Assembly (NCBI RefSeq): GCF_003589595.1
Contig: NW_020653716.1
Coordinates: forward strand, 158,629 to 222,628
From: Hyposmocoma kahamanoa
Lineage: Eukaryota; Arthropoda; Insecta; Lepidoptera; Cosmopterigidae
Direction: 5' to 3'
Length of the DNA: 64,000 nt
The position numbers and the translations under genes were made by a program. The notes under the pieces are model-generated. The model was not told where the DNA came from. It made no database searches and saw only the letters and a program-made list of their open reading frames with translations. Shown here piece after piece: positions 1 through 11,545 of this stretch (position 1 is its first letter; each line of letters starts with the position of its first letter).

Positions 1-2186
1 GAAAAAGTCTATTTCGAATTTTCCTGTAGATATCACAACTGGAGATATTTGTCAACTGTCATCCTGTAGATATCTGTGTGTGAAATTTCGAATCGATCGT
101 ACCCTTGGTATACAATAAAGGTACATTGTGATTATACATTAGCAGTTTTTCACACGAAAGGCATAAAAATAACGCGAACTACATGAAACAAATTATGAAG
201 GTATGTAAATATTTTGGAACTATCATCATATTTAAGCTTAAAAGAATTACTGCCAAATTTCGTTCATAGAACCTTTAAATCTCTCTCACTAAAAATGAAA
301 TCTGTAAAGGACTCGATACGTAGATTTGTTTGAAAAAAAAACTAACTTGCGCCGTTTACACACGAAAAATAGATTCATCACTAAATCATGGATATTTACC
401 GGTAACCATTCGCGTTCATTATTTACAATTATCACCTTCTAACGTAAAATTAACAAGTTTTTAGAATAATTTTTGGCAACACTACACATACGTTTTACTT
501 TTACAACATTGCTAGAACAGTTCTTCCAATTATGTAAATCATATGTACACATCTGCTTTTTTTTATATAATGTACTGCACATGTAGCATGGCGATATATC
601 GCATGCAATATGTGATAACCTTCCCCGTGACATTTTTGTTGCAGTCGGTAAAGCTATGTAACCATTATTAAGATTTTCCTTTTTTTATTGCGAACACTGA
701 ATCGGTATGATACCGCGCTAGTAACATTCGTTCTTTTGTTTATTTTATAATTAACTATTGTTATACATTTTGAAGAACAACAAATTACGTATATAGCTGT
801 CTTTGTCTTTTAATCGACCCCGCGAAACTTGTAATCCTTTTAATTGCATCGTTGTTAAAGGATGAAACAAAAAATTGCGGGTTTTTGAAGTTATAGTTTT
901 TACATAAATTACTTTTTTTAGTTATTGTTTACGTATTTCAAATTACTCTCTTGTATAAAACTGTAAAATGTTTGTTAGTAATGTTCTCCTCACCTTTTGG
1001 TAATAATTAATATGTAACAATCTGTTTCTTTTTATTATTTCTGACTATTTCGTTTGTCGCGCTCAATTTTTACGTTGATAAAATTACAGTGCAGAACTCA
1101 CCTTTTAACCTTATATTTGGGCATATATTTGGCTGTGATATTCTTTTGCGGCCATTTGTTGCGGCACGCGCGGTTGCGTCAAATATGTAAATTCATGGTA
1201 CTCGCCATGTTCGCTATTGTGATAAAATTTCAAAATGGCAGTTTTATCACTTGAATTCGAAATCTAAATGTGGATATAATAGTTGTATCGCACGTTACAC
1301 GGAATGTTACAGGTGGTGTATTGATTAAATTATATGTGAAAGGTGTTTGAACCTGGATTTAAACGTCAAGTTAAAAGTACCTATTTATAAGTATATTAGA
1401 CACTTTATTTTACCACAAAAACATAATATACAAAGGCGAGTTTAAAAGGAACTCTTGCGACCGTTGAACAACTAAGAAGATAGTCGGTTTCTGGGGTGGC
1501 AACAAAAAAATTAAGATTTACCAACCAATTTTAGACTATCTTAACAGAAATGAATATTTAATGATATTGCGATTATCCTAAGTCACCGTGTACACCAAAA
1601 TATACGTTACGTAATATATGAAGTGATTCAGACCCAGACAATATTTTTCCTATGATGAAGTAAACGCCCAGTGTACAAATTAATGAAAATATCGCATTCG
1701 AACTTAGCATTATGTATTTATTATATATGACTATAGGGTATCTAGAAAAACACGTTATTCATACAAAACTGAGGGCATACTTGCTTGCGCTTCAGGCCTA
1801 AGGCATACCTACATTAAAATGTACTAAATATAACTACATGCTTTTCCCATTGTAGTTATTTTTACATTTCCAACGTTTCAGCATAAATAACAATTAACGC
1901 ATAACGTACAAGTGTTCATTCATAATCTTATTAATTGGTAATTGTATTATTGAAATGTCATCGGATTTCCTTGGTATACTAAACTTCTAGTCTACCGAAC
2001 AAGTGGAAATATAATAAATATTCTTTTTCGTGAAATCTATACCAACTGAGACAAGAGGTCTCGATCTTTAAACAGCCGAATAGATGTTCATAAAAAACCT
2101 AAAAACCATTCCGATAAAATTAAATTAGAGACACGGCCTTCAAATAAGAGAAACGGCTTATGGGAGCTATGATATCACAGAGAGCC
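1..2186. other. AT-rich intergenic DNA, nothing recognised
   Basis: Only short ORFs of 64-66 codons lie here, on either strand, and their composition is not protein-like. I see no tRNA-like head, inverted-repeat element or transposase motif. It could hold introns, regulatory DNA or decayed repeats, none of which can be supported by reading. Confidence 0.5.
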
Positions 2187-2343
2187 AGCCGGATTTACAT
2201 TACTCTGACGTGTCGTATCGTGGAGCGTCAGAACGGTTTCATGCACACAACACTGCGAGGCACTAGTATCATATTAAATGTATGAAACCGATACCATTCT
2301 GCCGTGTCACGACACCTTACGTCAGACAAATGTAAATCCGGCT
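2187..2343. mobile_element. Small TIR element (MITE-like), 157 bp
   Basis: The left end at 2187-2210 and the right end at 2320-2343 are inverted repeats of 24 bp with about 22 matches, starting AGCCGGATTTACAT. There is no coding capacity. A second locus at 8157-8223 carries the same right half, from ATGAAACCG to the terminal GTAAATCCGGCT, so this is a repeated family. No clear target duplication is visible and the superfamily is undetermined. Confidence 0.6.
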
Positions 2344-2644
2344 ACAGACATACTGATACAATGGTTTCAAACTTATACCTGACCTTCTGGGGTTAAAAAT
2401 AAAATGAACAACAAAGGTTAGGGGTAAACGGAAAATGTATTAACAAAATGAATTCTCAAAATTCCAATGACCAGGTTCGATCACTGGCTCATTTTGCTTG
2501 ATTAAATACCTTTGTAGCTCAATCGCGAATACTCCTTAACAAAATCTTACTATTATTCTGAATTTAGATACTTTCGATTTTTTACAAATTTATTCACTAT
2601 ACAAAAGAAATTCAACTATTACAAAGAGTTTTAATGGTATTTTT

Positions 2645-2909
2645 AACCGACTTCAAAAAAAGGACAAGGTTCTCAATTCGACTGCATGTTTTTTTTTATG
2701 TATGTTACACGATAACTCCGGTATTTGTGAAACGATTTTGATGATTCTTTTTTGTTGGAAAGAGGGTACCTCCATAGTGGTCTCATTTAATTTTGAAGAA
2801 AATCATCCACCTCTAAGGATGAAGATTCACGAATGTAGATTCATTTTTATAAATAGCGCCTAAATTTTATTATAAGGAGCAATTATTTTAATGGTTGATT
2901 TTGCTATTG
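2645..2909 (+). mobile_element. Left part of an AACCGACTTC-TIR repeat (copy A, interrupted)
   Basis: This stretch matches the left 265 bp of the repeat seen undisrupted at 56988-57425 and, inverted, at 29183-29626. It starts AACCGACTTCAAAAA and stops at TTTTGCTATT, where LINE-A begins. The remaining half resumes at 6066. The family has short imperfect terminal inverted repeats (AACCGACTTC and GAGGTCGGTT) and no ORF, so it is probably a non-autonomous DNA transposon. The superfamily was not assigned. Confidence 0.75.
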
Positions 2910-2910
2910 C

Positions 2911-3490
2911 ATGCTATGCTCCAAATCTAGTGTTCATAATTCTCAAAATGAGGGTGTTGTTGTTTATTATAACAGTAAACTTAAAATCAATGTAGCCGAA
3001 CACCCACTTTCCAATGCTAACTGTCTTGCTCTAGTTACTGACGAGGACACTGTGGTCGTTTCCATTTATAGACCTCCCTCCGAGCACAATATCACTAATT
3101 TTCTCGTATCACTGGACAACCTGCTGTGTAAATACACTTCCTTCAAAAATATAATCCTGGTGGGTGATATAAACATTGATATTTCTGGAGAAAGCAGTGA
3201 CCTTCGCTCTACTGATTATCTAAATTTGATAACCAGTCATGGTATGTTACCAGCCCATAACTTGTTCACTCGTAACCGATCTTGTTTGGATCATGTTCTT
3301 TTGAAAACACGAAAATCAGCTTCCTGCTATGTTGTGCAGTCGTCTTTAACTGACCACGACAGTGTGATACTTTTTCTACTGTCCACATGTAAATCGGCAA
3401 ACCCTTGTAAAACATATAGACAAATCAATTATGCAGCACTCGAAAGTGAAATTGGCAGTATTGATTTTAGCCCTAAACAATATGACGGAT
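2911..3490 (+). pseudogene. Endonuclease C-terminal portion of LINE-A
   Basis: Frame 1 from 2911 encodes the later part of an exonuclease/endonuclease/phosphatase-fold domain, which nicks chromosomal DNA to prime reverse transcription. Visible hallmarks are a VVSIYRPPS strand, the GDINID motif at about residues 85-90, an SCLDHVL block, and a TDHD active-site motif with the DHD triplet at about residues 148-150 (3352-3360). The N-terminal part with the catalytic glutamate is missing. The frame stays open to 3624, but after about 3485 homology moves to the next frame, so a single indel separates the endonuclease from the reverse transcriptase. The apparent start codon is arbitrary. Confidence 0.85.
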
Positions 3491-5584
3491 GTAAACATGG
3501 CTACTGTCTATTTTTCCAAATCCATAGGGCGAGCCATTACTGCCAATTCTGTCCTAAAAATTGTCCCAAACAGAAAACGTACAATAAAACCATGGATTAC
3601 AACGGGTTTGTTGAGATGTATTAAAAACAGAGATTATATACATTTAAAATTAAAAAAATCTCCTAATAATGACATACTTAAAAAAACCTACACTCGTTAT
3701 AGAAACTTCTGTTCTGCTATTCTGAAAAAGGCCAAGAACGAATTTGAAAAAACTGAAATAAAAAAAGCAAATAAGAATAGTAAACAAATGTGGAATGTTA
3801 TAAAAACGATTACAAATACTTCTAAATCTGTTTCATCGGCATCGGCACTAATTACATCTCCAAACCTCGATCCAAAAACCTCCGTTAATGCCATTAATAC
3901 ATTTTTTGCTAATGTAGGGCAAAAACTTGCCAGCAATATAGACTCTACTAGTTACTCTCGGTTAAATTCCAATGTTTCTCCCTTTTCCAATAGTTTTGTT
4001 TTGTTTCCTACAGATGAACATGAGATTGAGTCACTGATTAATAACCTAAGATGCGACTGCGCCGTCGGATATGATGGCATCTCTGGAGCGTTACTTAAAA
4101 GGTTAAAACATGTTTTTATATCACCCATTACTTTTATTTGTAATTTGGCCTTCTCGACTGGAGTATTCCCTGATGCCTTCAAGCTTGCCCAGGTTATCCC
4201 TATTTATAAAAAAGGAGACAGAAACTGTGTCGACAATTACAGGCCTATCTCTATCCTACCTACATTGTCAAAAATTTTGGAAAGACTTTTAAATTCAAGG
4301 TTGATTAATTATTTGGAAAGAAATAACCTTTTATCTGATTCACAATTTGGCTTCCGCCCTGGCCTCTCAACTAACGATGCTGTCCATGAAGTAACAAATT
4401 TTATAGTAAATAAAATTGATAAAAAACAAAAACTTCTTGGTATTTTTCTTGATTTATCCAAAGCTTTCGACACAGTTTCAGTTCCGCTGCTCATTTCCAA
4501 ATTAGAGATGCTTGGTGTAAGGGATATTCAGTTACAAATTTTTAAAAGCTATTTGACTGATAGACGTCAATTTGTTAAAATTGACGATTGGACTAGTAAT
4601 GAACTTCCTACAACTTACGGTGTCCCCCAGGGAAGTATCCTGGGTCCCACCCTATTTTTAGTTTATATTGATTCCCTTTGTAGGCTCCCTTTGTTATGTG
4701 GTAAAGTTTTTACATATGCGGATGACACTGCCCTGATATTTCATGCGAATACATGGTCTGACGTTTACCGTTATGCTCAATTAGGTTTTGATTCAGTATC
4801 TAAATGGTTAAAGTGTAACGTGCTCACTCTAAATATTGAAAAGACAAATCTTATCACTTTTAGTAAGACAAAAGCAACACAACCCAATCAAAACACCTAT
4901 CGTATCCTTGCCCATTGCTGTAGCTCCTTCGATTCCCGTATTTGTAATTGTCCCAACATTGTCCAATCAGAGTGTGTTAAATATTTAGGTATCCTGATAG
5001 ATAGTACTTTAACTTTTAAAGCTCACATTGATGCCCTGTGTTCAAGAATTAGAAAACTTAATTTTGTTTTTAAGAAATTACGTCATGTTGCGGACAGTTG
5101 CGTTATAAAAACGGTCTATTTGGCCTTATGTCAATCTCTTCTAACGTATTGTGTTACTAGTTGAGGCGGTGCGGCTAAAACAAATCTTATAAAACTGGAA
5201 CGCACTCAAAGATCTGTACTGAAAACGGGGTGGAAACTACCTTTTCTTTATTCCACCTCTTGCCTCTACGAAAAGTGCGAAGTTTTATCTGTTAGGCAAT
5301 TGTATATCCTTCAAACAGTATTGAAAGCACACTCCCTAGTCGAGTACGATCCGGACTCTATATGCAATAAACGCCGCAAACACGCAGTTTTCCCACCATT
5401 CGCCGCTAATAGCAGCTTTGCACAGCGCTTCTTCTGTTTTCAGAGTGGTTATTTGTATAACAAAATAAATTTTTCATTACACATTTATAAACTTACCAAA
5501 TATGAGTGTAAATATAAAATTTCTCATTGGTTGCAAAAACTAGACTATTCTGAAACTGAAAATCTTATTGCCATTCTTGTCTAA
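3431..5584 (+). pseudogene. Reverse transcriptase of LINE-A, one in-frame TGA
   Basis: Frame 2 from 3431 encodes the linker (about residues 1-190), then the RT domain. Motifs are AVGYDGISG, a PIYKKGDRNCVDNYRPIS block, QFGFRPGLST, LDLSKAFD (about 340-347), GVPQGSILGP (from 397) and the catalytic YADD at residues 429-432 (4715-4726). The YLGILID thumb motif follows. The frame stops at TGA 5162-5164 in ...CVTS-stop-GGAAKTNL. Reading through it continues the C-terminal domain in the same frame to 5584, so this is one nonsense change in an otherwise open 2.1-kb frame. The catalytic residues are intact. Together with the upstream frameshift this makes it inactive but relatively young. Confidence 0.9.
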
Positions 5585-6021
5585 TTTGACATCTGACAAC
5601 CTCTAACACACATACACACACTGACACATGCTTTCTCACACGGATGCACGCACGCACGCCACCTCGCGCGTGCACTCATCATACTTAAACACACACACAC
5701 ATATACACACACACATACACACACACATACACACACACATACACACACTTACAATAACGCACATTTAAACCTTCACACATTAACTTGCATGTTAGTTTTA
5801 AGTTAATTTTGTATTCTCAACAGTTCTTTTATTCCTTTTCTTGATTTTATATAAGACTAGTCTGAGAGGGCGAGGGCCTGGTGAGCTGTAATACAGGTTT
5901 AGTTGCCTAGTACGGTCTCCAGTCTCTCACAAGTGTTTCAATTTCTCATATTGTTAGTCTAATGAAATTTATATTAGTTTAAGTTCTTGTGTTGAGAAAA
6001 AAAAAAAAAAAAAAAAAAAAA
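5585..6021 (+). repeat. 3' UTR of LINE-A with CA-rich tract and poly(A)
   Basis: The coding stop is followed by CACA/CGCA-rich sequence (about 5605-5755), then about 240 bp of unique sequence and A24 at 5997-6020. LINE-D (minus strand) has a comparable CA/GT tract in the same position after its stop codon, so the tract is probably an inherited part of this LINE lineage's 3' UTR and not a random microsatellite. Confidence 0.75.
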
Positions 6022-6065
6022 TTCTGGCGATGAACAACAATATAATACAATATAATATAATATAT

Positions 6066-6248
6066 AATTCAAGGCGTTTTTCTCTCAATATACTTTGAGT
6101 AGTGAGAACCGATTTTTATTATCTCCTGTGTCAAGTTCCGAATAGTGGCGAACTAGGGAATGAATCTGGGTATGCGCACTTTCCAATAACCGATTTCAAT
6201 AAAACTTGGCAAATAAATGTAATTCTATGTACTTCTGAGGTCGGTTTT
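6066..6248 (+). mobile_element. Right part of the AACCGACTTC-TIR repeat (copy A)
   Basis: It resumes at ATTCAAGGCGTTTTTCTC and runs through TACTTTGAGTAGTGAGAACC to the right terminus TTCTGAGGTCGGTT, collinear with 57268-57400. Near 6150-6215 it carries about 35 bp that the 57-kb copy lacks. The inverted 29-kb copy has part of the same segment (TTTCAATAAAACTT). With 2645-2909 it makes one element split by LINE-A. Confidence 0.75.
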
Positions 6249-7692
6249 TTTTATTATTTTAACATTTACGTGAATCTAATTACGAAAATTGTCTGAAATA
6301 ATTTTTCTTCAGAAATTTACAATCGAATTCAAGTCTCATGTTACTAACAAAAGAGGCATTCAAATAACATTGTTTATGTATTCAATAGACATCCCATTTC
6401 ATTTCAAGATTCTGTTTCCGAAAGTCCTCCTACGGCTCTTCACGAAGGAAGGAATCCTGGTATCCGTCCGTTGGATGTTTAATTATTCACGGGAATGCAA
6501 TAATATGTAAATCACAAGTTCAGCCGGCCATCGGCGAGTTTACAGAGAATGCCGCTTATTTGTCTCCTAGTTCATTTTGGATCGTCTGGAAACAACACTT
6601 TACAAACCATACAACAATCAAAAAGCGTCGGTGTGCACACACATTCATTAAGGCAATATCAAAGGTTAACGCAATTTTATATTGAGTTACCAGTACTCCT
6701 TCGTTATTGCTTTGAAATCCAAGTGCATATGCGATATTCCTACTGTTCGAATCTAAGCGAATATCGCTACCGGTAGTGATAGCGAAACTTTCCTGATTTT
6801 TACCCGTCTCAACAATCACTTCTGTGCCGTCAGTGAATAAGACCACAGTTTAACCTCACGTAATGTAATCTCAATAAATTTATCCACTTGACTGTTTCGA
6901 CATCATGATCGCAAATGAGTCCTTCCATTGTCAACTAATCGTCACTGACTATCGGGATTTGTGGTAGACAAGACTATATTGGCGAAACCAGTTTCCAATC
7001 CGATCGGGTAGTCTCGAAATCAGATGGGTTTCTGAGCGAGAAGATGAACCTGATTCCTACTAAATCTTTCTAATTTGTGAGTTAAATCAACTATTGTTCC
7101 GATTAGAAAAGACGCAGTTTCCGATCGGGAGAGGCAATCAAAATCAAGCCGCAGGTGGTGCAACATACTGGGCGGTATGCCGCGATATCTCAGTTTCGCC
7201 ATAATGTAGAATAAAGCACGTATTCCTTTAAGTCGTCGTACCGACTTCGCAACGCTCCATACTGTCACAGGAATTAATATAAATATGTATATTTTTTAAG
7301 AATAATCTAAAACTTAAAAGGTCTTATTAACGTAGTACGTCATTTTTTTGTACTCCATTTTAATTTGTGTGATAAAGACCAAAACACTTAAACTATGTAC
7401 TTTTAATGATATACCAAAAACATGCAAACGTTGAGTATTATAACAATTTTCCCATTTAATAAGCCTTATTGTCCATTAAGAAATAAAACCTTAAAACAAA
7501 GCGTAATTTGATAAATCTCGTACATCGAATTACTTTTGACAGCAAAAAAGGTGTAAGTCACATTGCTCGGTAAATATTTAGTCAGAAGCTTTTGGAAAAA
7601 TAGCGTGTAATTAAAATATAAATAAAAAATGAAGTAAACAACTTTTAAACTCTTTCTCAACAATCTTGACAAATTTATTGATTTAAGTCTAA
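6249..7692. other. No supported gene
   Basis: Contains ORFs of 64-96 codons on both strands, some overlapping antisense (6549-6846), none with a recognisable domain. Treated as anonymous DNA. Confidence 0.45.
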
Positions 7693-7899
7693 GAGCAATG
7701 CCACACGGGCGATGCCGGTGCGTTATGTCGTCGCAACGCTTTAATTTCAATGCACTAAGTACCACACGAGCAACGCGGTATCGCAACCGCATTCCGTTTT
7801 AACGTACCATATGACATGTAAATCTTATTTATATGTGTACAATGCAGCAACACCGCTGAACGCCGCAACGCCGATGCAACGCGTCGTGTGGCATCGCTC
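7693..7899. mobile_element. GC-rich TIR element, about 207 bp
   Basis: The ends GAGCAATGCCACACG (7693-7707) and CGTGTGGCATCGCTC (7885-7899) are inverted repeats with one mismatch over 15 bp. The interior is unusually GC-rich and repeats GCAACGC/GCGATGC-type words, then has an AT-rich centre. No ORF. MITE-like; superfamily not assigned. Confidence 0.6.
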
Positions 7900-9149
7900 A
7901 AAATCGCTAGTGTTTGATTTTTATTCGTGGAATAAAGTAGTTAATAGCGTAGGTCTCTTTTATAATAAACAAACGTTATAAATTAGATGTATGGATAATG
8001 TTTTTGATTAGTCTTCAAAGTAGATAACATAGAATGAAACTACTTTCAATAAAAGTGTTATATCTATTTTAGGACTTCCTGATAAGTTGTCGAAAGAAAA
8101 TGCCTTTCTTCTACGAGTGATGAATTCTAAAAGCTTAAATTTACATTTGTCTATTGTGTGTATGAAACCGACACCGTTCTGACGCGTCACGTCACGACAC
8201 GTCAGACAAATGTAAATCCGGCTTCGTTTTTTACACTGTACAAAACGGAGATAAACGAACTGAAACAATTTAATTTGTGCACCTACCTATTATTCCGACG
8301 TTAATTATTCCGAAATGTGTTTCATCGCATTCATTCCCGTTTCAAAATGTTAGTTGTACTAACACGTTTTTATTTTCATAAATAATACTTTGAGAAATTC
8401 AAAATATGCAGTGAATCATTGACTTAGTCATAGCAGTGAATAAACAAATTAGCAAATTCTGTGATTAATTTCTTATCCATTGGTTAGGTGGATTTTTTTA
8501 AATGAAATGTTTTGTTTTAAAACGAGCTTGGTAAAATTTAATAAAGGAATATTTAAAAACAATATACATAATAAGCAAAAATACTGTTTCCTGCAAGCTT
8601 TGTTAAAAGTATAACTTACAGAGTACTGATTTTTTTTTCCTGCAGATATGTGGCAAATATTTTTTATTAGCTTTCAAATTTTCTATATAAAAATATAGTT
8701 TATTGAAAGACTACGAAAGATTTTCCGAACACATAAAATATACTTAATAAAGTAAATATACTTAATACCATTAAAATTCATATATAAACTTAATTCATAA
8801 CAGGCAACACTGGTAATCTAACGTTGAATTTTACGGCATTTCAGAATTTATAGAGTGTCATAATCGTAAACCCACTTCAATCTTGAAAGTCTACATGTTT
8901 CACAGGTTTTCAAGCACAGGCGTCGCTAGGTCATTTGTATGAAAATTAATAATAGATCCTCCTTTGTAAATTTCAAGCCTAGATGGTTCTTGTTCGACGA
9001 TACTGCTGAAAATTACAGTTAGAACAATGTCTTGGCACTTCCGTGGATGTAGCTTGCACTTGGCACATAACGAATTGATGACATTGACTATAAAAAGCTT
9101 AATTCGTGGTACAATAAAACATGCAGCAACATAGCAGCAGATTAATATG
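7900..9149. other. No supported gene
   Basis: AT-rich DNA. Apart from the TIR-element fragment at 8157-8223, nothing is recognised. The 86-codon minus ORF at 8008-8268 overlaps that repeat fragment and is not credible as a gene. Confidence 0.45.
8157..8223. mobile_element. Solo right end of the 2187-2343 TIR family
   Basis: About 67 bp from TATGAAACCG to the TIR end GTAAATCCGGCT, closely matching 2277-2343. The left end is absent. Confidence 0.6.
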
Positions 9150-9345
9150 GAACAGTAGAATTAAATTCCGCCTTTCTCTTTCCATCGTCGGGGAACTAAA
9201 TCCACCCCTACTACTGCTGAAGTGCCTACAGACTTATTTCCTGAACGCCATAACTGGGCCTTTTCAAAGTGAGAGAATATGCATTATTTAGGTGTGCATG
9301 CTCCATTTTTGATCTCACCATCGCTTTTCCATCAGGCGAGATAGA
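9150..9345 (+). mobile_element. 3' end fragment of a Jockey-type LINE
   Basis: Sequence from about TTAAATTCCGCC through ATTATTTAGGTGTGCATGCTCC and CTTTTCCATCAGGCGAG is the plus-strand equivalent of the minus-strand LINE remnant at 41745-42230: same order, same terminal words. It is too short and decayed to read a protein. Confidence 0.6.
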
Positions 9346-10059
9346 TAGAGAGATAAATATACGCTTTATTGCTAATTTATTTTAATGTATACGCGACACA
9401 CACGTCCGGTACTCACTCAGTTTTAGGGTCCATTGAAAATCACCATCACAGCCTGTTCTCGGCGATGTCATTAGCTGAGTGGATCCTTTTACACACGCCA
9501 CCGCCGCACACATGACATCAACTTAGTACACAATAATGTTGAGTATTATGCTATGTATATTATAATGCTTTTGCTTTGTGGTCATTTCACTACCTATTAC
9601 TAAGATTTTATTTTTATTTTTTTTTTGTTATTCTATTATATTTCTGTTTTAATTTAGCTTAATCTTTTTTTTTTAATTTCTTACTGTATATTTTTGTGTT
9701 GTAGCGTTTTGTAATAAATGATTTCCGTTATATTCTAATGAAGTCCGCAAATTAGAAATATAATGTTCCTGACCGCGTTTGATAGTAATGGTATCTTTAT
9801 TTCCAAACAAAGTATTATAAATATGGAGAAAGAAATGATGAATTAAAACGTCATAAACTCCAGCGCAAGTTCATAAAAGAAGACCCTAATTCTTACTAGA
9901 TGTCAACCAAAACTCAAAGGCAAACTACCAGAGACAGTTGGCAAGAAGTTTGTTTGCTTTCTGTGAAGACGATAGAGTATGAAAGTTATACGGCAAATGC
10001 TTTAGAATTCTATTTGTGTTTGCTTAGCATAAAGCTTAAGGCGTAGTGCATTTAATAGG
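9346..10059. other. No supported gene
   Basis: AT-rich, with T-runs near 9610-9690 and no recognisable coding or repeat structure. Confidence 0.4.
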
Positions 10060-10218
10060 TTTTTTTTTATAACATCAAGTGACGGTACGAACTAGTCGTA
10101 CGCCTGATGGTAAGCGCACGCCTGTACATAACAATTGCAGTGCCACTCAGAGCTTCAAACCGCGAAGATCTGAGAGGCACTGCCACTGCGCCCGATACCC
10201 TGAGACATAAGTTGACAA
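10060..10218 (-). repeat. SR retroposon copy, partial
   Basis: The T-run at 10060 is followed by CATCAAGTGACGG, GCGCACGCCTG, GCCACTCAGAGC and GAGACATAAGTTGACAA, the A-tail-proximal half of the SR family. Sense is on the minus strand because the A-tail is there. The head half is missing. Confidence 0.85.
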
Positions 10219-10385
10219 CATTGAAAGTGGAATACAAGATCACGGTAAACTGAACAATAAAAGCTCCTACTCATTGCTGCTGGAGTAAAACCGTAGAGTG
10301 GTAGACCGAAGAAATCCGGATCTTCTAATTGCGCGCTGGGTCAATTGCGTACTAAAAGTCGCTAGCAGAGCCTGCGGGATCTACC

Positions 10386-10530
10386 TCCGTTCTCTGTCCG
10401 ACATCCATCCGAAACAATTATTCTCAAATCAGTAAAATCAAAAGACAAGTATGAAGCTTATTTGCATCGTGCGTCTTTTAATTTCGTCGAATAATAATTG
10501 TTTCGGACGGATGTCGGACGGAGAAAAGGA
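10386..10530. mobile_element. Small fold-back/MITE-like element
   Basis: Arms 10396-10422 and 10493-10519 pair at 26 of 27 positions, with a further imperfect CTCC/GGAG extension outward. The loop is about 70 bp. No ORF. It abuts the CAGGGG-TIR element that starts at 10540. Confidence 0.6.
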
Positions 10531-10539
10531 GTAGACCCC

Positions 10540-11444
10540 CAGGGGGCCTACCATAACCTTTCCAAAAACAATATTATTTCAATGTAAGCTTAAAGTAAGC
10601 TTATTATAATATTACCCATATTCGTACAATGACGAACCTGTCAACCAAGTAACATATTATTGCTAAAGTGATTGAAAGAACGAATGATTTCCCAATATAC
10701 ATATGTATATTCCTTACTACAAATAGGAAAGAGATAACGCTATGTGAACTATATAATGCTAACTCTTTCTTTTTGATGTTTCGAATCATCTTGTCATAGT
10801 ATAATGTTTAAGTACTTAATGTTATTTACCTTCACAGAATTTTTATTGTTAAAAAAAGAAAAGTATGTAATAATAAAATTTATTAAAGTTACGATGTTTT
10901 CTATAATTATTCCGCATTTTCATGGAGAAAAATAAATAAAACAAGCTGAATCTTGATAGTCACGTTGTGAGTTCGGAACTACACTGTAGTGTCAACTGTT
11001 AGTTTCGCCAAGGAGCGTATAGATGGCGCTGTTATAATTTTACGAAATAAACATCGCGCATTTTTATTTAACGAAATATTATTTGCTATGTGCTATTAAA
11101 TAAAGAAAAACAAAATATTGAAGAGATATATGTAAATAAATAAGTTCAACTTAACTTTTAATCATTACAAATCAATATTAAGACAATAAAACTGAAAATA
11201 ATATTGTTTCCATTGAATCCGTGTAACTATTTTGTGATTGCTAAATTTGACATAAGAGCAGTATTACTTTAATGTTAAAGTCGCGTCATAGTACGAACTG
11301 AGTGAATGAATAGTCACAAAGCTGCCAATAAAATACCATAGTTTTTTACACATTACAATAAGCTTACTTTAAGCGCGTTATGGTACGACTAGTCAATGTA
11401 AGGTTAAAGTAATATTGTTTTAAGAGATTGTGGTAGGTCCCCTG
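10540..11444. mobile_element. hAT-like non-autonomous element, about 905 bp
   Basis: The left end CAGGGGGCCTACCATAA and right end (reverse complement) CAGGGGACCTACCACAA are imperfect inverted repeats extending about 45 bp. Each arm also holds AAAGTAAGCTTATT (about 10592 and 11353-11370), so the arms continue past an insertion. CAGGGG termini are typical of hAT elements. No clear 8-bp target duplication is seen and the interior has no transposase, so the superfamily call is tentative. Confidence 0.55.
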
Positions 11445-11445
11445 G

Positions 11446-11545
11446 ACCAACGACGCACAGGATCAGAAAGTTTGGCACGAGCGAAAGGAGACCTATACCC
11501 AGCAATGGGTGATACAGAGCTGAAATGAATGAATGAATATTCTAC
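11446..11545 (+). mobile_element. RTE-like LINE 3' end fragment
   Basis: Translated, the stretch around 11460-11510 gives DQKVWHERKETYTQQWV, the decayed C-terminal motif of RTE-type reverse transcriptases (compare DRSSWRSLGEVYSQQW at the 62.7-kb copy). It ends in a GAAT tandem tail. It starts directly at the right end of the hAT-like element. Confidence 0.6.

Larger units (their letters stand above)
2910..6021 (+). mobile_element. LINE-A: CR1/Jockey-superfamily non-LTR retrotransposon, 5' truncated
   Basis: About 3.1 kb. It holds the C-terminal part of an AP endonuclease, a full reverse transcriptase with its C-terminal domain, a 3' UTR rich in CA/CG dinucleotide runs (about 5605-5755) and a 24-nt poly(A) at 5997-6020. 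The left end lacks ORF1 and the N-terminal part of the endonuclease, as expected from aborted target-primed reverse transcription. The left flank is the left half of a TIR repeat and the right flank (from 6066) is its other half. A 45-bp AT-rich stretch of ATATAAT-like repeats separates the poly(A) from the resumed repeat. Clade within CR1/Jockey is not certain. Confidence 0.9.

Noticed and set aside
3697..4500. Minus- and plus-strand ORFs of 60-79 codons
   Set aside because: They overlap the LINE-A reverse transcriptase in other frames and have no domain of their own.
5600..5760. Regular CACACAT spacing considered as a CRISPR-like or satellite array
   Set aside because: There is no repeat-spacer alternation. 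It is a dinucleotide-rich 3' UTR tract of a LINE in eukaryotic DNA.
6549..6846. Overlapping sense and antisense ORFs of 75 and 96 codons
   Set aside because: There is no homology I recognise, no clear splice or promoter context, and mutual overlap.
10540..11444. Considered as a Helitron
   Set aside because: It has clear inverted CAGGGG termini, whereas Helitrons start TC, end CTRR with a hairpin, and lack TIRs.
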